Notes under the pieces: model-generated
Told to the model about the DNA's origin: nothing
Seen by the model: the letters and a program-made list of their open reading frames with translations, nothing else
Databases searched by the model: none
Shown here: positions 1 through 5,944 of the stretch, in pieces
Layout: each line of letters begins with the position of its first letter
How positions within the stretch are numbered: position 1 is the stretch's first letter
Position numbers and translations under genes: made by a program
Origin: an uncultured Burkholderiales bacterium
Lineage (GTDB): Bacteria; Pseudomonadota; Gammaproteobacteria; Burkholderiales; Burkholderiaceae_C
Length of the DNA: 8,303 bases
Assembly: GCA_903887655.1 (NCBI GenBank)
Contig: CAISQQ010000466.1
Span: 1-8,303 of the forward strand
Direction of reading: 5' to 3'

Positions 1-168
1 ACCAAAGAGATGATCAAAATGGATGATGGTCGCGAGTTGCCCCTTTACAAATTGGACACCTCCAGTGAGTCCCATCCCTTTTACACGGGCACACAGAAAT
101 CCGTGGACAACATGGGCGGACGCGTCGAGAGATTTCGCAACAAGTACGGTAAAACGGCTGCCAAGTAA
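1..168 (+). CDS. rpmE2: 50S ribosomal protein L31 type B, C-terminal part (5' end outside window)
   Basis: This open frame enters from the left edge and ends at TAA 166-168, giving 55 visible residues. The core SHPFYTGTQKSVDNMGGRVERF is characteristic of bacterial ribosomal protein L31, a small component of the large subunit at the subunit interface. Zinc-binding L31 carries a C-x-x-C pair just before HPFYTG. Here both positions are serine (visible residues 21 and 24), and the visible part has no cysteine, so this is the zinc-independent type B form. The tail is basic (NKYGKTAAK). The start codon lies outside the window. In many Burkholderiales this gene follows the termination factor gene rho, which may lie just upstream, but that cannot be seen here. 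Identification is secure; only the type A or B naming depends on the missing cysteines. Confidence 0.93.
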   Translation, partial: TKEMIKMDDGRELPLYKLDTSSESHPFYTGTQKSVDNMGGRVERFRNKYGKTAAK

Positions 169-191
169 ATTTGCATCGTTTGAACCTGTGC

Positions 192-220
192 GCGGTGCGG
201 GCTTTCTCAGCCCCCACCGC
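192..220 (+). repeat. Strong hairpin downstream of rpmE2
   Basis: Arms 192-203 and 209-220 pair over 12 positions with a single C-C mismatch around a five-base loop (TTCTC). The stem is GC-rich and should be very stable in RNA. It lies 24 bases after the rpmE2 stop and has no U-tract directly after it, so alone it is not a classical terminator. It precedes the U-tract hairpin at 231-268. It may protect the 3' end of the rpmE2 transcript or help RNA polymerase pause. Confidence 0.6.
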
Positions 221-230
221 GTCACCACAC

Positions 231-268
231 AAGGCAGCCCGATCAAACGCGCTGCCTTTATTTTTTTC
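231..268 (+). terminator. Rho-independent terminator after rpmE2
   Basis: The arms AAGGCAGC (231-238) and GCTGCCTT (251-258) form a perfect 8-bp stem with a 12-base loop. The transcript then runs through a T-rich tract to 267, interrupted only by A260. Position and structure fit termination of the rpmE2 transcript and separation from the gene starting at 341. Confidence 0.8.
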
Positions 269-340
269 TAGCCAAGCCTTCGATACCCGCGCTCGACACC
301 AGACCGTGGCCTGCCACACACCCCAGACTTCTGCAACGAC

Positions 341-2119
341 GTGAACCCACCCTCCCCCGCCATCGTCACCCAAGAAAGTGTGCGCCCACTGCCCAGGCTG
401 GCGGTGGCCATTTTTTGTTTGGCCTATGTGCTGCCCGGGTTTTGGTTTCGTGAATCTTGGAAGTCTGTTGACCTCACGAGCCTTGGGTTCATGCTGTCTT
501 TGGCGCAAGGCCACAGCGATTGGTGGCACCCCAGCTTCATGGGACAAAGCCCAGAGCTCTCAGCCTTGCTGCCTTACTGGATGGGTGCCCTTTTTATTCG
601 GCTGTTCTCAGGCTTCTTGGACCCCGCCCATGCCGCCCGAATTCCTTTTTTGGCTTTGCTCGTGGGTGCTTTGTGCGCCCACTGGTATGCGTCCTTTTAC
701 TTTGCCAAAGGACGACGCGCCCAACCCGTGGCCTTTGCCTTTGGTGGACAAGCCAATGAGCAAGACTATGCCAAAGCCATCGCCGATGCGGGTCTTTTGG
801 CGCTCTTGGCGACCTTGGGGCTGGCACAACCCACCCATGAGGCCACACCCATGCTGGCGCAGTGGTGTTTTGTTTGCCTGGCGTTTTACGCGGTGGCGGT
901 GTTGCCGTTTCATCCTCGCCAGGGTATGGTGTCGTGGGGCATGGCGCTTTTGGGGCTGAGTTTTTCAGGCGCCCCCACCTTGGCGCTATTGATGGGGCTC
1001 GGTTGCGGGCTATTGATGGCCGCGGACACGGCCTTGGACTCGCCCAGAACTTCGGCCTGGCAGTATGCAGGAGTGGCGGTGAGCGTGGCCCTGGTTTGTC
1101 CCCATGACTTGTTCCAGTGGCGTTTAGCCCTACCGCCATCTCAGTGGGCCCAGTGGCATGGACTCTTGCGCTTGGGACTGTGGTTCACCTGGCCGACCTG
1201 GCCCTTGGCCTTGTGGACGCTGTGGCGATGGCGGGAGCATTGGCTGGCCTTGCACTGGAGCCGCCACGTTGTTTTACCCCTCTTTTTCACCGCTATTTTT
1301 GTGCTGGCAGCCATCGCGAGTGTGCCTGCCGAGCGGATTTTGCTCTTGAGCCTTCCCGCCTTGGCCACGTTGGCCGCCTTCGCCTTGCCGACCTTAAAGA
1401 GGAGCGTGAGTGCGCTCATTGATTGGTTCACGTTGATATTCTTCAGCGGCTGCGCCTTCATCATCTGGGTGGTGTGGCTGGCCATGCAAACCGGATGGCC
1501 CAAACAACCCGCGGCCAACGTGAAACGCCTCTTGCCTGGCTTTGAACCGAGCTTTGGTCTGCTGGCTTTCACCCTGGCCTTGGTCGCCACATTCACTTGG
1601 ATTGCGCTGGTGAGATGGCGTGCTGGCAAACACAGAAAAGCGTTGTGGAAGAGCTTGGTGCTCCCAGCCTCAGGCGCCTCCCTTTGCTGGTTGCTGTTGA
1701 TGAGCCTGTGGCTGCCTTTATTGGACTACGCCCGGAGCTATCAGCCCCTGGTTCACCAAGTCACGCAATTGGTCAAACCCGATCGATGCTTGCAAGTTCA
1801 GGGCTTGAACTTGGCACAAATCAGTGCCTTTGAGCTCCACAGTGACCTCGTGATCAAAGCGGCTCAAGAGCCACTCAATGGGCACTGCGAATGGCTTTTG
1901 CTCGAGTCCTTACAAAATAATGCACAAGCCATTGAAGATCAAAGAAAACTGGGCTGGCACTTGGTCCAGACCCTGCACCGCTCCTACCTCGACAACGAAG
2001 ACATGGATGTCTTTCAGCGAGACAAGCCCGCTGAAAGTGAGCCCGCTGGGACGCACGCCCCCGAAGACCCCAAAGCCAATGGCCCTCATGATGCGAGTCT
2101 CGCACCGAGTTCCTCATGA
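341..2119 (+). CDS. Multi-pass membrane protein resembling GT-C (ArnT/PMT-like) glycosyltransferases
   Basis: This 592-residue protein is strongly hydrophobic, with about 12 predicted membrane segments: roughly residues 18-35, 78-93, 101-121, 150-162, 173-190, 196-226, 240-255, 273-295, 310-350, 356-382, 405-425 and 440-460. A soluble C-terminal domain (about 461-560) follows, then an acidic, Pro/Ala/Ser-rich tail (561-592). The layout around the first loop (FRESWKSVDL near 37-45, DWWHPSFMG at 60-68, LPYWMGALFIRLF at 77-89, AARIPFLAL at 98-106) recalls ArnT-type lipid-linked sugar transferases that act at the periplasmic face. The usual Asp-Glu pair of that loop and the KPP motif are not intact, so substrate and activity are unknown. 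The GTG start is the only standard start after the in-frame TAG at 269-271 that keeps the first membrane segment; no clear ribosome binding site precedes it. The stop overlaps the next gene's ATG. Confidence 0.72.
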   Translation: MNPPSPAIVTQESVRPLPRLAVAIFCLAYVLPGFWFRESWKSVDLTSLGFMLSLAQGHSDWWHPSFMGQSPELSALLPYWMGALFIRLFSGFLDPAHAARIPFLALLVGALCAHWYASFYFAKGRRAQPVAFAFGGQANEQDYAKAIADAGLLALLATLGLAQPTHEATPMLAQWCFVCLAFYAVAVLPFHPRQGMVSWGMALLGLSFSGAPTLALLMGLGCGLLMAADTALDSPRTSAWQYAGVAVSVALVCPHDLFQWRLALPPSQWAQWHGLLRLGLWFTWPTWPLALWTLWRWREHWLALHWSRHVVLPLFFTAIFVLAAIASVPAERILLLSLPALATLAAFALPTLKRSVSALIDWFTLIFFSGCAFIIWVVWLAMQTGWPKQPAANVKRLLPGFEPSFGLLAFTLALVATFTWIALVRWRAGKHRKALWKSLVLPASGASLCWLLLMSLWLPLLDYARSYQPLVHQVTQLVKPDRCLQVQGLNLAQISAFELHSDLVIKAAQEPLNGHCEWLLLESLQNNAQAIEDQRKLGWHLVQTLHRSYLDNEDMDVFQRDKPAESEPAGTHAPEDPKANGPHDASLAPSSS

Positions 2120-3507
2120 GTAAAAAAGAGGAGCGTCGCCTCCTCTTCAAGCATGCGAGCACCATCTTGGTGGGTCAACTCGCCGTGATGGCGTTTAGCA
2201 TCACCGACACCTTGGTCGCAGGCCGTTACGACCAACGCGCCTTGGCTGCTTTGTCAGTGGGTTCGGCCGTTTATGTGAGTGTCTTCATCGCCTTGATGGG
2301 GGTGTTGCAGTCTTTGCTGCCCACCTTGGCGGAGATGCATGGTGCGCAAAAACCCCTTGAGGTGGGCCGACAATTCAGGCAAGGTCTGTACCTTCTCATG
2401 GCAGCCTCGGTACTGGGTGTGACCATGCTGATGAGTCCGAGTTTGATTTTGTCATGGACCCATGTGCCTGAAGGTCTGAGAGGCGACGTGAGCGACTACC
2501 TCTCGGTCTTGGCCTTGGGGCTACCGCTGGCACTTTTTTTCCGCATGTTCAGCACCTTGAACCAAAGCCTGGGACGACCCAAACTGGTGACTTGGGTGCA
2601 GCTCGCGGGGCTGCTGGCCAAAATTCCTTTGTCCATTGCGCTGACCTTTGGCGTGTTGGGCACCGAGCCGCTGGGGGTGGTGGGTTGCGCTTGGGCAACC
2701 TTTATTGTGAACGCTTGGATGGTCTTGCTTGGCCTCTACTTGTTGAAAACCCAAACCTTGTACCACCCTTACCGCATTTGGCAAGCCTTGGAAAAGCCCG
2801 ACCCCCAGCGACTGTTGGCCCTCTTGCGCATTGGCCTGCCCAATGCGGTATCGGTCACCGTGGAGGTGACGTCCTTCACATTGATGGCCCTCTTTATCGC
2901 ACGCCAAGGCACGGTGAATGCCGCTGCGCACCAAATCACCTCGAGCACGGCGGCGCTCTTGTGGATGACCCCCATGTCGTTTGCCATCGCCACGAGTGCC
3001 AGGGTGAGCTTTTGGTTGGGCGCCAAGGACCCCGTCAAGGCGCGAATGGTGATGCAGCAAGGGTTTTTATGCATCTGGTGCACCTCAGCGGTCTTGAGCT
3101 TGCTGATGCTCACCATGAGCGCACCCATTGCCCAGCTCTTTAGCACGCACACGGAAGTGGCAAGCACCGCTGCTGGGGTGCTCGTTTGGCTGAGTCTGTA
3201 CCACTGGGGAGACGCAACGCAGGTGATGTGTTTCTTTAATTTGCGCAGCTACAAAATCACCGTGCTGCCTGTGTTGATTTATGGTGTGCTGCTCTGGGGG
3301 GTTGGACTCATGGGGGGCTACCACTTGGCTTACCAGGGTGTGGCCTGGCTCGGTATCGACGCCATGCCCTCGCCCAAAACGTTTTGGCTCACCTCAAGCG
3401 TCGCGGTGTTGCTGTCATCGGCCACCATGTACACCGTGCTGCAATGGGTGAGTCGTCGCCATGTCCGCATGATCCAAGAAAACCCAGCAAGCTCAATCCA
3501 GCACTGA
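2116..3507 (+). CDS. MATE-family efflux transporter (NorM-like)
   Basis: The 463-residue product has 12 likely membrane segments in two six-helix halves joined by a polar loop around 211-232, the usual size and layout of MATE exporters. These expel drugs, metabolites or other organic solutes from the inner membrane using Na+ or H+ gradients. Family features seen: an Asp in helix 1 in the segment ITDTLVAGRYDQRALAALSVG (29-49), SLGRPKL after helix 4 (151-157), an acidic residue in helix 7 (E250), and an NAAAHQI...MTPMSFAIATSARV block (269-297), the second-half counterpart of the helix 1-2 region, plus NLRSYK near 375-380. The ATG at 2116 shares bases with the upstream TGA (ATGA), so the two proteins are probably made together. 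A flippase-type role, as in other members of the wider MOP superfamily, is possible given the GT-C-like neighbour, but the sequence reads as NorM-like rather than MurJ or Wzx. The substrate is unknown. Confidence 0.88.
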   Translation: MSKKEERRLLFKHASTILVGQLAVMAFSITDTLVAGRYDQRALAALSVGSAVYVSVFIALMGVLQSLLPTLAEMHGAQKPLEVGRQFRQGLYLLMAASVLGVTMLMSPSLILSWTHVPEGLRGDVSDYLSVLALGLPLALFFRMFSTLNQSLGRPKLVTWVQLAGLLAKIPLSIALTFGVLGTEPLGVVGCAWATFIVNAWMVLLGLYLLKTQTLYHPYRIWQALEKPDPQRLLALLRIGLPNAVSVTVEVTSFTLMALFIARQGTVNAAAHQITSSTAALLWMTPMSFAIATSARVSFWLGAKDPVKARMVMQQGFLCIWCTSAVLSLLMLTMSAPIAQLFSTHTEVASTAAGVLVWLSLYHWGDATQVMCFFNLRSYKITVLPVLIYGVLLWGVGLMGGYHLAYQGVAWLGIDAMPSPKTFWLTSSVAVLLSSATMYTVLQWVSRRHVRMIQENPASSIQH

Positions 3508-3543
3508 ACCGGCGTGGATACAGATTGGTGATTGCTTCACTTG

Positions 3544-3570
3544 AGTTGAGCGGTGCAGCGCCGTTCAACT
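3544..3570. repeat. 12-bp inverted repeat between convergent genes
   Basis: Arms 3544-3555 and 3559-3570 pair at all 12 positions (two as G-U wobbles) around a three-base loop CAG. The hairpin starts 37 bases after the MATE stop codon. It has no following T-run on either strand. A 3'-end stabilising stem for the MATE transcript, or a terminator lacking a U-tract, are the simplest readings. Confidence 0.55.
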
Positions 3571-3585
3571 GAGTCTGCGCCAGGG

Positions 3586-3724
3586 GCCTGAAGAGAACAA
3601 AGTGGTGGCCTCTTGTCGAGCAAGGCTCAATTTGCTCAGAGCACTCACCCGCCTCCCCCCATGCGAGCGGCCTCAAGCGTCAGCGCCCAGGCTTGGATGC
3701 AGGCGAGCCTGAAGAGAGCAGAGT
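3586..3724. repeat. Imperfect 18-base direct repeat flanking intergenic segment
   Basis: The copies at 3586-3603 and 3707-3724 match at 16 of 18 positions, sharing the run GCCTGAAGAGA. They are 121 bases apart and bracket the central part of the convergent intergenic region. The second copy reaches the last base of the DUF2127 stop codon. They may be traces of a small duplication, or chance. Confidence 0.4.
3618..3637. repeat. Small inverted repeat in convergent intergenic region
   Basis: GAGCAA (3618-3623) and TTGCTC (3632-3637) form a perfect 6-bp stem with an eight-base loop. A competing GAGC/GCTC stem overlaps it. It lies downstream of both converging genes and lacks a U-tract; a role in termination is possible but weakly supported. 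Confidence 0.35.
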
Positions 3725-4236
3725 TATTGAAGTTGCGGGGGAAGGGTGACGTCATCCGGCTTTGTATGCAAACCCTCAGCAACGGGGTGGTCTTGACTGC
3801 GTTTTAAATCGCGAGAAATGTAGAGGACCACCGCAATATTGAGCAAGGTCACCACCACCTTGATGACCGTCACCGAACGGGTGAGCTCGTACAATTCGAG
3901 CGGCAAATAAAGGAGTCCCGAGATCACCGCCAACCACTTGGCCCAGGTGGTATCAAACCACAAGCCAATGGCCTCAATGATGCGAAGAGTGGCGTAGCAC
4001 AGCACCAAACCGAGCATGGCAAGCAACTGATTGGAGTGCAAAGACTCCACTTTTTGAATGAGCATCACCGCAAAAGGCCGATGCAAATCCAAGTGCAGCG
4101 CTTGCTCCAACTCCAGCACCAATCCCTGAATATCGCGATGGAGCAGTGAAATCAATCCAAGACCGGCAAGAACAGCCAAAAAGGCCTTGAACACTTCAAA
4201 TGCAGCGATGACTTTTAAGTTTTTGTTGGAATGCAT
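3724..4236 (-). CDS. DUF2127 family membrane protein
   Basis: The 170-residue product matches the DUF2127 family, whose biochemical function is not known. The N-terminal signature is seen as FEVFKAFLAVLAGLGLISLL followed by HRDIQ (residues 13-37). A helical region around 38-65 follows, then membrane segments near 70-90, 100-114 and 124-140. The other family block, GLLYLPLELYEL, spans 107-118. A hydrophilic tail (141-170) ends the protein. The ATG is well constrained: an in-frame TGA lies two codons upstream and the next methionine is at residue 58. I see no good ribosome binding site. The gene lies 74 bases after phoR on the same strand, with only a weak 4-bp stem between them, so it may be the last gene of the phosphate operon. 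A role in phosphate stress is only inference from position. Confidence 0.85.
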   Translation of the reverse strand: MHSNKNLKVIAAFEVFKAFLAVLAGLGLISLLHRDIQGLVLELEQALHLDLHRPFAVMLIQKVESLHSNQLLAMLGLVLCYATLRIIEAIGLWFDTTWAKWLAVISGLLYLPLELYELTRSVTVIKVVVTLLNIAVVLYISRDLKRSQDHPVAEGLHTKPDDVTLPPQLQ

Positions 4237-4310
4237 GAGCGTTCAAAAATAGAGTTGACGGTTTGTTGGGGATTGAAAACGGCTGTCTTCAAGCCTACAC
4301 GCTCGTGAGA

Positions 4311-5699
4311 TCAGGACAAGGGGACGATGACTGCATTGTCGGTCAACTTCTCCTCCAAGGACTCAAGGCGCGTTCTAGTTTTGGGGAATTGCCAGGAAAA
4401 AGTCGAACCCTGACCCAGCGTACTTTCTATTTTAAGTTCTGCGCCATGGCGTTGTACCACGTGCTTGACAATCGCCAAGCCCAAGCCCGTGCCACCAGTC
4501 TCTCTGGAGCGCGAGCGGTCGACGCGGTAAAAGCGCTCTGTCAAACGCGGCAAATGCTCTTGAGAAATTCCAGGTCCCGAGTCACGAACAGCAAAAAACC
4601 AACTGCCGTCCTCACCCATGCGACTCTCCACCCTCACCTCCCCGCCCGTCGGTGTGTAGCGTATGGCGTTGGAGATCAAGTTCGACATGGCACTTTGTAA
4701 CTCTGCGCGCTCGCCTGAGACCTTGAAGTCTTGTGATGCGGGCTCTATCGAAAAGATGAGCCGGTGCTCTAGGCCCGTGTCAGATTTCAAAATTGCCATC
4801 AACCCACGGGCTTCGACCTCACAGTTGCTGCACAAATTCTCCACACTGTGCCAATCGGTGTATGACGGCATGGGACTGCCCTCGAGTCTGGAGAGCGTGA
4901 GCAGATCTTGAACCAAGATTTGCATGCGCGAAGACTGTTGCTGCATAAACCCCAGATAGCGAGCTTGCTCCTCTGGCGTGAGCGGCAAATTTTGCATGGT
5001 CTCCACAAAACCGGCCAAAACGGTCAATGGAGTTCGAATTTCATGCGACACGTTGGCGACAAAATCACGGCGCATCAACTCCGCTTTTTCAAAATCCGTC
5101 ACATCTCGGGTGAGCATGAGTTTGCGACCATCGCCGTAGTGAAAGAGCTGCAAGGAGATGCGTTTGGGAGCATTGATCTGGCTCTTGAAGCCCTCAATGA
5201 CGACTTCACGGTCATAACTCAATGAGTTCATGTAGGCCACATACTGAGGATCTCGCACCAAGTAGCCAATCAATTGATTGCGGTCCTTTTCAATATCAAT
5301 GCCCAAATGGGACATGGCAGTCTCATTGGCCCATTCAATGCGAGCCTGGGCATTGATCAAGATCACGCCGTTGGGAGAGACCTGAATGGCCTGAAGAAAC
5401 TCAGTCAACCGCTGCTCGCTGCCCAAAAGGGCTTGGTCGTGCGCTCGCATCAAACGACTCACACGCTCAGCAATTTCACCCCACAACCCCGAGTGTTGAG
5501 GAGGTACCTTTTTGGGGTGATCCTTGATCCAATTGAGCACCTCGTAAGCTCGGCTCAAGCTCCACATGTACCACATCAAAGTGATGAACAACACGCCTAA
5601 AAAAGCACCCGACCAGGGCTTGTAGTCGTGCAGCAAGGCCTCTCCAACGCAGGCGCCAAAGATGAGGAAAAACAAAAAGGAAAAGGTTCGCCAAAACAT
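4311..5699 (-). CDS. phoR: Phosphate regulon sensor histidine kinase PhoR
   Basis: This 462-residue kinase senses phosphate status through the Pst transporter and PhoU. In phosphate shortage it autophosphorylates and passes the phosphate to PhoB. Two closely spaced membrane segments (about 4-22 and 31-48) leave almost no periplasmic part, as expected for PhoR. A charged linker follows, then a PAS domain (about 95-200), the dimerisation helix with the phospho-accepting His219 in NVSHEIRTPL, the N box NLISNAIRYTP (340-350), the G1 box DSGPGI (373-378) and the G2 box GGTGLGLAI (402-410). It is about 30 residues longer than the 431-residue E. coli protein, partly through a C-terminal extension after FSWQFPK (434-440). 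An in-frame TGA lies ten codons upstream of the chosen ATG with no ATG, GTG or TTG between; GAAG about 8 bases upstream could bind the ribosome. It lies downstream of phoB but is separated by an unusually long gap. Confidence 0.95.
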   Translation of the reverse strand: MFWRTFSFLFFLIFGACVGEALLHDYKPWSGAFLGVLFITLMWYMWSLSRAYEVLNWIKDHPKKVPPQHSGLWGEIAERVSRLMRAHDQALLGSEQRLTEFLQAIQVSPNGVILINAQARIEWANETAMSHLGIDIEKDRNQLIGYLVRDPQYVAYMNSLSYDREVVIEGFKSQINAPKRISLQLFHYGDGRKLMLTRDVTDFEKAELMRRDFVANVSHEIRTPLTVLAGFVETMQNLPLTPEEQARYLGFMQQQSSRMQILVQDLLTLSRLEGSPMPSYTDWHSVENLCSNCEVEARGLMAILKSDTGLEHRLIFSIEPASQDFKVSGERAELQSAMSNLISNAIRYTPTGGEVRVESRMGEDGSWFFAVRDSGPGISQEHLPRLTERFYRVDRSRSRETGGTGLGLAIVKHVVQRHGAELKIESTLGQGSTFSWQFPKTRTRLESLEEKLTDNAVIVPLS

Positions 5700-5752
5700 C
5701 AGGTCTTCAAACCCAAGCGCAGTTCTTCATGTGTCTAATCCCGGTTGGAGAA

Positions 5753-5778
5753 AGACGGTGCGGTAATTGGCACCATCC
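5753..5778 (-). repeat. Hairpin upstream of phoR, weak terminator-like
   Basis: On the minus strand the arms at 5778-5770 and 5761-5753 pair over 9 positions, including two G-U wobbles, with an eight-base loop (CAATTACC). A pyrimidine-rich stretch (TTCTCC) follows. It is weaker than a standard terminator but could lower read-through from phoB into phoR. Confidence 0.4.
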
Positions 5779-5820
5779 GTTGCATGAGTGTATATGAACT
5801 CTCGCTTGATCTGGCCTACA

Positions 5821-5890
5821 GGCGTGTATGGGATTGAACCCCTACTTGGGGGCATTCAGTGAAGGGCCCTTGAATGCGAGAAGCCACGCC
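5821..5890 (-). repeat. Possible three-way-junction RNA fold between phoB and phoR
   Basis: Three complementary arm pairs are nested in 70 bases. The outer pair is GGCGTG (minus 5890-5885) with CACGCC (5826-5821), 6 bp. Inside is GCATTCA (5877-5871) with TGAATGC (5858-5852), 7 bp with a 12-base loop containing the self-complementary AGGGCCCT. Next to it is a CCCC/GGGG stem with loop AAGTA. The geometry loosely recalls a tRNA, including a T-loop-like TTCAATC, but the arms do not fit one. Pairing is seen in the sequence; function is unknown, and chance in a GC-rich spacer cannot be excluded. Confidence 0.35.
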
Positions 5891-5944
5891 TTGAAAGCGC
5901 GACCCTTTAAACTTGGCCGCCCCCCCGAGTGGGGCTTTGGGCGA

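Larger units (their letters stand above)
3508..3723. other. Convergent intergenic region without a convincing gene
   Basis: These 216 bases separate the plus-strand MATE gene from the minus-strand DUF2127 gene. Short open frames cross the region, but they overlap flanking genes or have unconvincing composition. The region holds two inverted repeats (3544-3570 and 3618-3637) and a near-identical direct repeat (3586-3603 and 3707-3724). No hairpin here has an adjacent U-tract on either strand, so termination of the two converging transcripts may be Rho-dependent or rely on plain stem-loops. Confidence 0.7.
5700..5944 (-). other. phoB-phoR spacer with several potential RNA hairpins
   Basis: These 245 bases lie between the phoB stop and the phoR start. 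Read on the minus strand they contain, in order, a bulged GC-rich stem near 5919-5943, a possible three-way junction at 5821-5890, and a 9-bp stem at 5753-5778 followed by a pyrimidine run. No established gene is visible; a 42-codon open frame (5855 down to 5727) is the only candidate and has rare codons. No clear -35/-10 promoter pair was found, although phoR may need its own promoter given the distance. Confidence 0.6.

Noticed and set aside
14..547. Minus-strand open frame of 177 codons across rpmE2 and the start of the GT-C-like gene
   Set aside because: It runs opposite rpmE2, its terminator and the next gene, and its composition is not that of a folded protein.
3613..3807. 64-codon plus-strand open frame in the convergent spacer
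   Set aside because: It overlaps the 3' end of the DUF2127 gene on the other strand, has low-complexity composition and no ribosome binding site.
5821..5890. tRNA gene on the minus strand
   Set aside because: There is an acceptor-like closing stem and a TTCAATC loop, but the T-stem pairs poorly, there is no D-arm, and the central stem has a 12-base loop instead of a seven-base anticodon loop.
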